From the NCBI RefSeq assembly GCF_016862955.1, contig NZ_BONY01000008.1, positions 62,001-126,000 on the forward strand: a DNA stretch of 64,000 bases. Reading direction: 5' to 3'. Each line of letters starts with the position of its first letter. Positions within the stretch are counted from its first letter, which is position 1. Shown piece after piece: positions 8,243 through 15,776 of this stretch. Position numbers and translations under genes: made by a program. Source of the stretch: Rhizocola hellebori (GTDB lineage: Bacteria > Actinomycetota > Actinomycetes > Mycobacteriales > Micromonosporaceae). The notes beneath the pieces were generated by a model. That model was given only the letters and a program-made list of their open reading frames with translations, had not been told where the DNA came from and searched no databases.

Positions 8243-8317
8243 TGCTTCGGGTGCGATTCGAACGCACACTGTGCGCGCTTTGAACGCGCTGCCTCCTGCC
8301 ATTTGGGCTACCGAAGC
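8243..8317 (-). tRNA. tRNA with anticodon CAA (Leu), short variable loop
   Basis: A 75-base cloverleaf: acceptor GCTTCGG with CCGAAGC, discriminator A, anticodon stem GCGCG/CGCGC with loop TTCAAAG giving CAA (codon UUG), T-arm GTGCG-TTCGAAT-CGCAC. The variable region is only ACAGT. Bacterial leucine tRNAs carry a long variable arm, so the amino acid identity is uncertain. Confidence 0.72.
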
Positions 8318-8320
8318 ATC

Positions 8321-8353
8321 GCTGGGGAAGCAGGGTTTCGAACCCGCCTTACG
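8321..8353 (-). pseudogene. tRNA remnant (T-arm and 3' acceptor only)
   Basis: Between the CAA and Phe tRNAs lies a 33-base piece reading, on the minus strand, GGCGGGTTCGAAACCCTGC then TTCCCCAGC. The GGG-TTCGAAA-CCC hairpin is a T-arm and the tail resembles an acceptor strand. No anticodon or D-arm fits before the Phe gene begins at 8354. It looks like a tRNA gene whose 5' half was deleted. Confidence 0.55.
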
Positions 8354-8426
8354 TGCCTTCCGCCCGGATCGAACGGGCAACCTCTCGGGCTTCAACCGAG
8401 CGCTCTACCTTCTGAGCTTGGAAGGC
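8354..8426 (-). tRNA. tRNA-Phe (GAA)
   Basis: A 73-base cloverleaf: acceptor GCCTTCC with GGAAGGC, anticodon stem CTCGG/CCGAG with loop TTGAAGC giving GAA, T-loop TTCGATC, discriminator A. No encoded CCA. Confidence 0.88.
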
Positions 8427-8430
8427 ATAG

Positions 8431-8503
8431 TCCGGGGCCCGAGAGTCGAACTCGGTATGTCCTGCTCCCAAAGCAGGCGGGTTAGCCGTCTCCCTCGCCC
8501 CGG
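8431..8503 (-). tRNA. tRNA-Pro (TGG)
   Basis: A 73-base cloverleaf: acceptor CCGGGGC with GCCCCGG, anticodon stem CCTGC/GCAGG with loop TTTGGGA giving TGG (codon CCA), T-arm CCGAG-TTCGACT-CTCGG, discriminator A. It is the first gene of the array in the direction of transcription. Confidence 0.88.
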
Positions 8504-8516
8504 AATTCCCGAGTGC

Positions 8517-8576
8517 GGCAACACAAAGCGTTGCCCAGCCCGGGTTTTCATGCTGTCCACTGTGGAGTTCTCAAGG
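8517..8576 (-). promoter_or_regulatory. boxA-like leader and hairpin before the tRNA array
   Basis: On the minus strand 8576-8560 reads CCTTGAGAACTCCACAG. This matches the TTGAGAACTC boxA antitermination core of actinobacterial rRNA leaders. It overlaps a TCCA-N3-TGGA palindrome. Further toward the tRNAs a GGCAAC/GTTGCC hairpin lies at about 8517-8536. Together they suggest a processed leader for the tRNA transcript. The function is inferred from similarity to rRNA leaders. Confidence 0.5.
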
Positions 8577-8625
8577 TGCGGCACCGCCGGCATGCCGGGG
8601 TATGGCAAGGAGGAAACCGTTGAGG

Positions 8626-8669
8626 GGAAAAGAAAATGCCGCCCGGTCCGGGATCTCCCGGGGGGCGGC
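8626..8669 (-). terminator. rho-independent-like terminator (minus strand)
   Basis: GCCGCCC (8638-8644) pairs with GGGCGGC (8663-8669), with an inner CCGGG/CCCGG stem. On the minus strand the hairpin is followed by the T-rich ATTTTCTTTTCC. It would end transcription of the small ORF at 8689-8814 before the tRNA array. Confidence 0.6.
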
Positions 8670-8688
8670 GTTGTCGCATCAGATGCGT

Positions 8689-8814
8689 CTAAGCACGCCG
8701 CCAGGCCGGGCAGTCGATCCCATTGCTGGACATATTGGGTCGGGCCGCGAATTGCAGCACCGAGCAACCGCACAGCATCGGCTGCTGCGGTTCTATGCTC
8801 GTCTGCCTAAACAT
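8689..8814 (-). CDS. small ORF, 41 codons, upstream of the tRNA array
   Basis: ATG 8812-8814 is preceded at a spacing of about 7 bases by AGGGAGA, and the frame runs 41 codons to TAG. The peptide begins MFRQTSIEPQQPMLCGCSVL and ends CPAWRRA, with three Cys (a CGC pair and one later). A terminator-like hairpin with a T tract follows directly. I know no homologue. The good ribosome site and downstream terminator argue for a real small gene, but coding status is not proven. Confidence 0.4.
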   Translation of the reverse strand: MFRQTSIEPQQPMLCGCSVLQFAARPNMSSNGIDCPAWRRA

Positions 8815-9246
8815 CGCGATTCTCCCTGATATGAAAACGTCTGATCACCAAGGTACGGCCCGCCGGCCATGAGCGCAACGGATTATCGGCAACATGTGCA
8901 CCGGCGCCCTCGCCCAGGGCACGGTCAACTCGATGCGCTGCGGGCGTGGAGATTCTCGGCGCGGGTGCCAGCGATTCGGCCTGATCGCCGCGGCAAGTCG
9001 ATGGGCGAACCTGTTGGCGGCAGACGACTTTGCTTGGCTCGCCCGGTTACCAACCCGCGCCGCCGTTGGAGCCGGCGCCCGCTCGGGTCACCTCCCCGGA
9101 GACAGCCGGTGGGCCGTTCGAGCCCGTCTTTGACGTGGTGAATGTTGCGGGCGGCGTTGCGCTGGCGCTACGAGACATGTACGTCGCCTGATGGGCTGGT
9201 CGCTCGCCCGATGGCCGGTCCGCTTCCGGAGCCGTAGGCTGGCCTC
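8815..9246. other. intergenic region, no gene supported
   Basis: This 430-base stretch separates the small ORF from the charged-repeat protein. It has only short frames without ribosome sites, such as a 79-codon plus-strand frame at 8894, and no convincing motif. It probably contains the promoters for both flanking transcription units. Confidence 0.5.
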
Positions 9247-9744
9247 ATGGAGACGGATGGATTCCGTCGGCATGGCATGGACGACGTGGCTGAGGGGCAA
9301 AGCAGGCGGGTGAGCCCCGGCGGCTACGCCGACCAACGCGATGCCGAGAGTGACGAGCGAGAGATCAGGCTCGAGGCTCGGAACTCCCAGGCGGAGATGC
9401 GCGATCAGCACGCCGCGATGCGCGATCGCCAGCATCTCGCCCGCGCGGACAGGCTCGCCGTTCGAGAGGCCGCCGCCGAGAGGCGGGATGTCGCCTCCGA
9501 CAAACGCGACGAGCATCAGGCATCCCGGGATCGCCACGCTGACGACCGCGACCGTCGTGCAGAACAACGCGATCGTCGCGCCGACGAACGGGCCAGCGTG
9601 GCTGACCAGCGGGACAGAAGCGCCCAGTGGCGAGAGGAAGCTGTGGCCCTCCGTGAGCAGGCGGCTGACCAGCGAGAGATAGAGGCAGAGCTGATGGAGT
9701 GGGAGGCCGAACCCCCCAAACGGGCACTACGACATGAGGGGTGA
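9247..9744 (+). CDS. highly charged RD-repeat coiled protein
   Basis: The protein has 165 residues. From ~residue 30 to 150 it is almost entirely Arg, Asp, Glu, Ala and Gln, with recurring short units of the type RD-x-x-AD-x-RD (for example RDRHADDRDRRAEQRDRRAD). It is predicted helical or a single charged helix. It has no signal peptide or membrane segment. Proteins of this kind occur beside signalling genes in actinomycetes, and their function is unknown. The stop overlaps the CheB region: the CheB GTG start lies 5 bases after it and its ribosome site sits inside this gene's end, so the two are likely coupled. Confidence 0.7.
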   Translation: METDGFRRHGMDDVAEGQSRRVSPGGYADQRDAESDEREIRLEARNSQAEMRDQHAAMRDRQHLARADRLAVREAAAERRDVASDKRDEHQASRDRHADDRDRRAEQRDRRADERASVADQRDRSAQWREEAVALREQAADQREIEAELMEWEAEPPKRALRHEG

Positions 9745-9748
9745 CGCG

Positions 9749-10735
9749 GTGTATCGCGATGTGGTGGTGGTCGGAGCGTCGGCCGGCGGCGTTGAGGCGC
9801 TACGGTCCTTCGTCGCTGCGCTCGCCCCTGATCTGCCGGCATCGGTTTTCGTGGTGTTGCACATACCTCCGTCAGCGCCCAGCGCGCTGCCTGCCATTCT
9901 CAGCCGGGTGAGCCAGTTGCCCGTCCAGGCTGCCATCGACGGGGAGGAAATGCGTCAGGGGCGGGTTTACGTTGCTCCGCCCAATCATCATCTGCTCCTG
10001 CGGCACGACAGGATCCGCTTGTCGCACGGCCCCTCGGAAAATGGACACCGCCCTGCGATTGATCCGCTGTTCCGGTCGGCCGCCAAGTCGTTCGGATCGC
10101 GGACGGTGGGTGTCGTGCTGTCCGGGTCGCGCGACGACGGCGCGGCCGGCTTGGCCGCCATTGCCGCCCGCGGCGGGCTGGCCTTGATCCAGGACCCGGC
10201 CGAGGCGCTGTATGCGTCGATGCCGTTGGCCGCGCAGCGGGCCACCAAAGCCGACTACGTCCTGCCAGCCAGCCAGCTTGGCACGATCATCGCCGAGCTG
10301 GCTACGTCTCCGCTGACCGCCGACAGCCGCCGAGACAATGATCTGGAAATCGCTGCGGAGGTCGACGTAGCCGACGAATTCGATGGGCTTGCTGATCCGG
10401 CCGGCTACGGCTGCCCCGCGTGTGGCGGTGCGCTGTTCGAGCTCAACTCGGGCCCGGCGCCACGGTATGGCTGCCGCGTCGGTCACGCCTGGTCGCCACA
10501 GGCGTTGCTGGACGAGCAGTCCGCCGGCATGGAAAGCGCGCTTTGGACGGCGTTACGCGCATTAGAGGAGAAAGCGGCATTGAGCGCTCAGTTGGCATCG
10601 ACGAGTGCCGGACGGGGCCACGGTCTGGTTCAGGAGCGGCACAACCGCGCCGCCCAGGAGGCCATCGGCGCCGCAGATATCATTCGCCATCTGATCGACC
10701 GGCTCGGTGCGCCGGAAACGCGGGAGCGGGCCTAG
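9749..10735 (+). CDS. cheB: CheB-type protein-glutamate methylesterase, stand-alone
   Basis: The product has 328 residues from GTG 9749, chosen over ATG 9734 because GAGGGG lies 7 bases upstream. It lacks a receiver domain and starts directly with the esterase: GASAGGVEAL (nucleophile Ser11), LHIPP (His38) and LSGSRDDGAAGL with the catalytic Asp near residue 130. After ~residue 210 comes a zinc-ribbon-like segment, YGCPACGGALFEL then YGCRVGHAWSP, known in other actinobacterial CheB-like proteins. A helical tail follows. No methyl-accepting receptor or CheA is nearby, so it probably acts in a non-chemotaxis signalling module with the CheR-PAS protein next to it. Confidence 0.88.
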   Translation: MYRDVVVVGASAGGVEALRSFVAALAPDLPASVFVVLHIPPSAPSALPAILSRVSQLPVQAAIDGEEMRQGRVYVAPPNHHLLLRHDRIRLSHGPSENGHRPAIDPLFRSAAKSFGSRTVGVVLSGSRDDGAAGLAAIAARGGLALIQDPAEALYASMPLAAQRATKADYVLPASQLGTIIAELATSPLTADSRRDNDLEIAAEVDVADEFDGLADPAGYGCPACGGALFELNSGPAPRYGCRVGHAWSPQALLDEQSAGMESALWTALRALEEKAALSAQLASTSAGRGHGLVQERHNRAAQEAIGAADIIRHLIDRLGAPETRERA

Positions 10736-10744
10736 ACTTGCCCC

Positions 10745-12601
10745 GTGACGCCTATCGATCCGCATTTCGAGGCTTTGCTCGAGTACCTGAAGGAAGCTCG
10801 CGGTTTCGACTTCACCGGCTACAAGCGCACCAGCCTCATGCGCCGCGTCAGTCAGCGCATGGCCACGGTGGGCGTCACCGGGTACCCCCAATATGTTGAA
10901 TATCTCGAGGTCCAGCCGGACGAGTTCACGGCACTTTTCAATACGATACTTATCAATGTGACGGGCTTCTTCAGAGATGCCGAGGCGTGGGACTACCTGC
11001 AAAAGGAGATCCTCACCCCGCTGATCGAGCAGAAACCCACCACAGCCCCCATCCGGGTGTGGAGCGCGGGATGCGCGTCGGGCGAGGAAGCTTACACACT
11101 GGCGATTGTGCTCGCCGAGATGCTTGGCCTCGATGAGTTCCGGCGCCGAGTCAAAATCTATGCCACCGATGTTGACGATGAAGCGCTCGCCCAGGCCCGC
11201 CAGGGCGCCTACAGCGAGCGGGCGGTGCGGTCGCTACCGCAGGAGATACTCGACAAGTACTTCGAGGTTCAGGCCAATCACTATGTCTTTCACAAAGACA
11301 TGCGCCGCTCCGTGATTTTCGGCCGGAACGACCTCGTGCAGGATGCGCCCATCTCCCGGGTCGACCTTCTGGTCTGCCGTAACACCCTGATGTACTTCAA
11401 TTCCGAGACACAGAGCCGGATTCTGACCCGTTTTCATTTCGCGGTGGCTGAAGGTGGGGTCCTGTTCCTGGGCAGGGCCGAGATGTTGCTGAGTCACACC
11501 AACCTGTTCCTGCCGGTCGATTTGAAACGGCGGGTTTTTCGCCGGGTCACCAGGCTGGCCTCGCAGGGCGCCGGCACCTACTACACCGAGCCCACCACCC
11601 ATGGACAGCGCGGAAACCAGGGCGTCCTCGACCATTTGCGCAATGAGGCCTTCCTCGCCAGCCCGGTAGCACAAATCGTGGTGACCTCCGACGGGCTGGT
11701 GGCGCTGACCAACCGCCGGGCAGAGACGCTTTTCGGCGTCTCCACGAAGGACATCGGCCGTCCTTTCCGCGACCTCGACGTGTCGTACCGTCCGGTGGAG
11801 CTGCGCCGCTACATCGAGCAGGTACAGATGGAACGCCGGATGGTTCGCCTTGCCGACGTCGAGCTGGCCCGCCCCGGCAGCGACACCCTTTGCCTGGAGA
11901 TCCAGGTGAACCCGTTGCCGGCCAGGGATTCCAGCCTGCTCGGTGTGGCGCTGATCTTCCACGACGTCACCACCGCGCGCCGCCTGCACGAAGAGCTGGA
12001 GCACACCAACGGGCAACTGGAAACCGCGTACGAGGAACTCCAGTCCACCAACGAGGCGCTCGAAACCACCAATGAAGAGCTTCAGTCCACTGTGGAGGAG
12101 CTGGAGACCACCAACGAGGAGCTCCAGTCCACCAATGAGGAGCTGGAAACAATAAACGAAGAACTTCAATCGACCAATGACGAGTTGCGGCACATCAACG
12201 ATCAGCTACAGCACAACACCCAGAAGCTCGACAGCGCGAACGCGTTCCTGGAAGCTATCCTCACCAGCTTGCGCGCCGGGGTGGCCGTGCTCAACCGCGA
12301 CATGCACGTGCAGATCTGGAACAGGCGGGCCGAAGACCTCTGGGGCTTGCGCCGCGAGGAAGCCGTCGGTCAGCATTTCCTCAACCTCGACATCGGGCTG
12401 CCCACCGAACAGCTCCGATCTGTGATCAAGCAGGTGCTCGGCGGGGCCGAGCAGCAGGAGATGTACCTGCCGGCGATCAACCGGCGGGGACGCAACATCA
12501 TGGTGCGTGTGGTGTGCACATCGCTGGCCTCCGACAACGACACTCCCTCCGGTGCAGTCATGGTCATGGAGCCTGAATTCACCGCGGAGCCCAAATTATG
12601 A
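10745..12601 (+). CDS. CheR methyltransferase fused to PAS domains and coiled coil
   Basis: The protein has 618 residues from GTG 10745. CheR N-terminal helices (~1-75) precede an S-adenosylmethionine-binding domain with VWSAGCASGEEAYTLA (~103) and a late DLLVCRNTLMYF (~210). A PAS domain (~300-400) leads into a long coiled coil (~418-500) of repeated EELQSTNEELETTNEEL units, then a second PAS (~505-610). Related proteins usually continue into a histidine kinase, but this one stops after the second PAS. It would methylate glutamates on a partner that CheB upstream could demethylate. No such receptor is visible here. Confidence 0.9.
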   Translation: MTPIDPHFEALLEYLKEARGFDFTGYKRTSLMRRVSQRMATVGVTGYPQYVEYLEVQPDEFTALFNTILINVTGFFRDAEAWDYLQKEILTPLIEQKPTTAPIRVWSAGCASGEEAYTLAIVLAEMLGLDEFRRRVKIYATDVDDEALAQARQGAYSERAVRSLPQEILDKYFEVQANHYVFHKDMRRSVIFGRNDLVQDAPISRVDLLVCRNTLMYFNSETQSRILTRFHFAVAEGGVLFLGRAEMLLSHTNLFLPVDLKRRVFRRVTRLASQGAGTYYTEPTTHGQRGNQGVLDHLRNEAFLASPVAQIVVTSDGLVALTNRRAETLFGVSTKDIGRPFRDLDVSYRPVELRRYIEQVQMERRMVRLADVELARPGSDTLCLEIQVNPLPARDSSLLGVALIFHDVTTARRLHEELEHTNGQLETAYEELQSTNEALETTNEELQSTVEELETTNEELQSTNEELETINEELQSTNDELRHINDQLQHNTQKLDSANAFLEAILTSLRAGVAVLNRDMHVQIWNRRAEDLWGLRREEAVGQHFLNLDIGLPTEQLRSVIKQVLGGAEQQEMYLPAINRRGRNIMVRVVCTSLASDNDTPSGAVMVMEPEFTAEPKL

Positions 12602-12617
12602 CCGCCTAAGTTTCGGA

Positions 12618-12857
12618 TCAGTTGCTCAGCCATTGGGCGATGGCATCGAAATCGGCATCGGAAAGGCCACGGCGCGGGTCCACGCGGTGCAGCAGCGCGG
12701 GAGCGCTGTGGTTGGCCCGCCACCCACCTCCGATGCGCTGCCAGTCGCGGGGCGCGGACACCTCACGCAGCAGCGCGCAGATGTGCTCGGGCAGGGGCCG
12801 CAGCTGCGCGTCGCCGGTGAGTGCCCGCTCAAACAGAAGGCGATCCGCCCGGCCAGA
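12618..12857 (-). pseudogene. gene remnant, ~78 codons, no start codon
   Basis: The minus strand is open from just after TAA (12858-12860) to TGA 12618-12620. It reads DRLLFERALTGDAQLRPLPE, then an HICALLREVSAPRDW stretch, and ends DADFDAIAQWLSN. Codon third positions are strongly G/C, as in real genes here. There is no ATG, GTG or TTG near the beginning. It looks like the C-terminal end of a cytoplasmic protein whose front was deleted. Family not recognised. It fills most of the gap between the CheR-PAS and desaturase genes. Confidence 0.4.
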
Positions 12858-12975
12858 TTAGCGCCACCTCGGCCTCCCGCCTCCGGCACAGTGCGCCGGG
12901 TGGTAGTGCTGGCCCCAGCAAGATTCGGGGGGCGACTGGATTTCGCGGCCTTGGCCGGCTCGGCACACTTGATCA

Positions 12976-14013
12976 ATGACTCTCACGATGATGCCGGAAC
13001 CGCCGACCGCGGGCACTGGCAGTGACTTCGCTCTGCTTTCCGAACGGATCGCCCGCGCCGGGCTGATGCAGCGAAGACCTGCCTACTACGCCTTACGCAT
13101 CGCAGCCGTAGCAGCGGCCTACATTGTGAGCGTGACGGTCTTCGTGCTGACCGGGGACTCGTGGGCGCAGATGGTGGTCGCCGCGGCCATGTCAATCGTC
13201 TTCGTTCAGGTTGCGCTGGTGGCGCACGATCTGGCCCATCGGCAGGTGTTCCAATCGCGCCGCCGCAGTCAGATCGCCGGCATGATCGCCGGGAACCTCG
13301 GCATCGGGATGAGCTACGGCTGGTGGATGGACAAGCACACGCGCCACCATGCCAACCCCAACCACGAGGAGCGCGATCCCGATGTGGCGCCGGATCTGCT
13401 GGTGTGGTCGGCAGATCAGGCACGTGCGGCCAAAGGCCTTCCCCGGTTCATCGGGCGCTGGCAGGCCTACCTGTTCTTTCCCCTGCTGCTGTTGGAGGGG
13501 CTCAACCTTCACGTGGCCAGCGGCCGGGCGTTGCTTGGCCGGCAGGGGATGCGCGGCCGAACCGTGGAGATTCTGCTCTTCGCCGCGCATGTGATCGGCT
13601 ACCTGGGTGTGGTCTTTGCCGTGTTGCCCGTTGGCAAAGCGCTGCTGTTCATCGCGATTCATCAGGGCCTGTTCGGACTGTACCTGGGCTGCACCTTCGC
13701 CCCCAACCATAAAGGCATGCCCATGGCCCACGAAGGCATGGACTTTTTGCGAAAGCAGGTGCTCACCTCCCGCGACGTCACCGGCAGCCGATTGATGGAC
13801 GCGGCGCTCGGCGGGCTCAACCACCAAATCGAGCACCACTTGTTTCCCAGCATGCCATCACCCAACCTGCGGCGGGCCAAACCGATCGTCCGCCAGTTCT
13901 GTGCCGAGATCGGCGTGCCGTACCAGGAAACAGGTCTGATCGACTCCTATCGTCTGGCGCTGCGCCACCTGTACGAGGTCGGCGCACCTGTGCGAAAAGT
14001 GAGCCCCGGCTAG
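12976..14013 (+). CDS. fatty acid desaturase (acyl-lipid, front-end type)
   Basis: The protein has 345 residues and is integral to the membrane. Two hydrophobic pairs flank the three histidine boxes: HDLAHRQ (~82), HTRHHANPNHEERDPD (~120) and QIEHHLFPSMP (~289). The Gln in place of the first His of box three is typical of front-end desaturases. The family introduces double bases into fatty acyl chains using di-iron and an electron donor. It differs clearly from the delta-9-like enzyme at 57022 (boxes HRHFTH, HRRHH, HNSHH). It stands alone, and positional specificity cannot be read from the sequence. Confidence 0.9.
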   Translation: MTLTMMPEPPTAGTGSDFALLSERIARAGLMQRRPAYYALRIAAVAAAYIVSVTVFVLTGDSWAQMVVAAAMSIVFVQVALVAHDLAHRQVFQSRRRSQIAGMIAGNLGIGMSYGWWMDKHTRHHANPNHEERDPDVAPDLLVWSADQARAAKGLPRFIGRWQAYLFFPLLLLEGLNLHVASGRALLGRQGMRGRTVEILLFAAHVIGYLGVVFAVLPVGKALLFIAIHQGLFGLYLGCTFAPNHKGMPMAHEGMDFLRKQVLTSRDVTGSRLMDAALGGLNHQIEHHLFPSMPSPNLRRAKPIVRQFCAEIGVPYQETGLIDSYRLALRHLYEVGAPVRKVSPG

Positions 14014-14057
14014 ACTGTCGAATCTGGTAGGTGGTGGCGATGCCATGGGGGGCGCAG

Positions 14058-14717
14058 ATGAGCGTTGACGATCGGATCGAATGGGCCAGGAAGGTCTATT
14101 CGCAGGCTGTGTTCGGCGGCGACACCAGCGGGCTGGCCGAGGCCGAGCGAGGTCTGGATGCGGTCGAGGCCGATGCGGCGCTGGCGCGTGGACTGATTCT
14201 GCACGCGCGGTTTCAGAGCGCGCCCGACGACGGTTCGTTGCCCGTCGAGGATCCTGCTGAGCTGCCGTTGTTTGAACGGGCGCTCGTGTTGTACCAGGCG
14301 CTTGGAGACACACGCGGCGAGGGCGAGGCCTTGTTCTGGATCGGATGTCTGCACCAGTTCATCCGGCGCGACAACGAGACCGCGGTTGGGTACCTGCAGC
14401 GGTCCAGCCAGCTGGCGGCACAGACCGGCGACCATCCGACCCGGTCGGAGGCGCTGCGGCACTTGGGCATCGCGGCGCACGCGGCCGGCCGCCTGGACGA
14501 GGCGCGCGAGCGCCTGGAGGAGTCGACGCGGCTGCGCCAGGAGATCGGGGCCCTGCCGGGCGTGGCCTCCAACATGATCGGGCTGGCCTACATCGCCGCC
14601 GCCCAGGACCGCCGCTCAGACGCGCTGGCCACGCTCGACGAGGCGCACGCCATCGCACAAGCACATGGTGCTCACGCCATCGTGGCCCACATCGAGCAGG
14701 CGAGAACGCGGATCTGA
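14058..14717 (+). CDS. TPR repeat protein
   Basis: The product has 219 residues from ATG 14058, chosen because a GGGGGG run lies 5 bases upstream. It is all helical, with TPR-like pairs: RALVLYQALGDTRGEGEALFWIG, then a LQRSSQLAAQTGDHPTRSEALRHLG-type unit, then LEESTRLRQEIGALPGVASN and LDEAHAIAQAHG (each partial here). This is a tetratricopeptide scaffold resembling the C-terminal part of AfsR-type regulators but without DNA-binding or ATPase domains. It is cytoplasmic, partner unknown. The phosphotransferase follows 53 bases later. Confidence 0.75.
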   Translation: MSVDDRIEWARKVYSQAVFGGDTSGLAEAERGLDAVEADAALARGLILHARFQSAPDDGSLPVEDPAELPLFERALVLYQALGDTRGEGEALFWIGCLHQFIRRDNETAVGYLQRSSQLAAQTGDHPTRSEALRHLGIAAHAAGRLDEARERLEESTRLRQEIGALPGVASNMIGLAYIAAAQDRRSDALATLDEAHAIAQAHGAHAIVAHIEQARTRI

Positions 14718-14770
14718 GCGTGCGGCCATTGCAGGTCCAATGTGGATGCGGCGGCTGGATTGAGCGGGGT

Positions 14771-15571
14771 ATGACCGAACAGCAGGAATTCCGTGGCGGC
14801 GTTAACGTGGTGCGCCGCCGAGGTGATGTCGTCTACCGGCCGGCATCGCCCGCGGCGCCCGCGATCCACCGGCTCCTGCGGCATTTGCATGACCGCGGGT
14901 TCCGCGGTGCGCCGCGGCCACTCGGCTTCGAAAGCGACGGCAACGAGATACTCACCTTCCTCGACGGCCAGGTGCCCGACACGCTCACGCCAGACCTGCG
15001 CGGGCCCGAGCTTCTCGCCAGCGCGGCAAATCTGCTGCGGGGCCTTCACGACTCGAGCGTCGCGTTCCAGCCGCGCCTCGACGATGCCTGGCTCTTTCCG
15101 GTCCGGCAGCCGGCTGAGGTCATGTGCCACGGCGACCCCGCCCACTACAACTGCGTGGTCAAGGACGGCCTGGTGGTGGGTCTCATCGACTTCGACACGG
15201 CTCACCCCGGGCCACGCGTCTGGGACGTCGCCTATGCCGTCTACCGGTGGGCGCCGTTGCAGGGGCCGGACAACCCGGAAAGCTTCGGCACACCGCAGCA
15301 GCAGGGGCGCCGGGCCGCCGACTTCTGCCGGGCGTATGGGCCGCAGGTGGGCGTCGAGGTCATTGACGTCGTCCCCGAGCGCCTGCAAGCACTCATCGAC
15401 TTCATTCACGACCAGGCCCGCCAAGGCAACGAGGCCTTCCAACAGCACATCGCACAAGGCCACATTGATCTGTATCAGGAAGACATCTGTTACCTACGGG
15501 CTAACCGCGATACTCTGCGCGACGCCTTCGAGATCGGCCCTCCCGAATCCACTATGGACAGTCGGCGATAG
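14771..15571 (+). CDS. aminoglycoside phosphotransferase family protein
   Basis: The product has 266 residues from ATG 14771. The kinase-like fold is shown by VMCHGDPAHYNCVV (~117; catalytic H-G-D-x-x-x-x-N loop) and VGLIDFDTAHPGPRVWDVAYAVY (~137; the metal-binding D-F-D). The N-terminal lobe is short. Members phosphorylate small-molecule hydroxyls such as those of aminoglycosides, choline or homoserine. Substrate not evident, and resistance should not be assumed. A TCCA-N3-TGGA palindrome lies across its last codons (15548). Confidence 0.85.
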   Translation: MTEQQEFRGGVNVVRRRGDVVYRPASPAAPAIHRLLRHLHDRGFRGAPRPLGFESDGNEILTFLDGQVPDTLTPDLRGPELLASAANLLRGLHDSSVAFQPRLDDAWLFPVRQPAEVMCHGDPAHYNCVVKDGLVVGLIDFDTAHPGPRVWDVAYAVYRWAPLQGPDNPESFGTPQQQGRRAADFCRAYGPQVGVEVIDVVPERLQALIDFIHDQARQGNEAFQQHIAQGHIDLYQEDICYLRANRDTLRDAFEIGPPESTMDSRR

Positions 15572-15583
15572 GGGCTGGGTTGC

Positions 15584-15763
15584 TCACCGCGCGAATGTAT
15601 CCGCCTGGCGGCACGAAGCCGCCGGGAAGATGACCAGGCCCTCGTCGACGGCGAGGTAGACCCCGTTGACGCATGGCACAACGACGGCGTTGGCCAGCGC
15701 GGAGGCACCGGCGTTGGAGTTGGATCTGGTCCCGGCGAGACGGAGGGTCTCGCGCGGATCGCC
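15584..15763 (-). pseudogene. gene remnant, ~59 codons
   Basis: Open from after a TGA (15764-15766) to TGA 15584-15586 on the minus strand. The conceptual peptide includes GDPRETLRLAGTRSNSNAGA and ALANAVVVPCVNGVYLAVDE. Third codon positions are mostly G/C, as in genuine genes of the window. There is no plausible start codon before the middle. It could be the surviving end of a secreted or enzyme-like protein. Family unknown; chance openness in GC-rich DNA is the alternative. Confidence 0.3.
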
Positions 15764-15776
15764 TCAAGGCTGCAAG

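Noticed and set aside
8894-9133. 79-codon plus-strand ORF (MCTGALAQ...)
   Set aside because: No ribosome site and no homologous feel; the region is open mainly because of GC content.
12067-12220. Repetitive DNA (GAGCTCCAGTCCACCAATGA-like units)
   Set aside because: This is the coding sequence of the coiled coil in the CheR-PAS protein, not an independent repeat or CRISPR.
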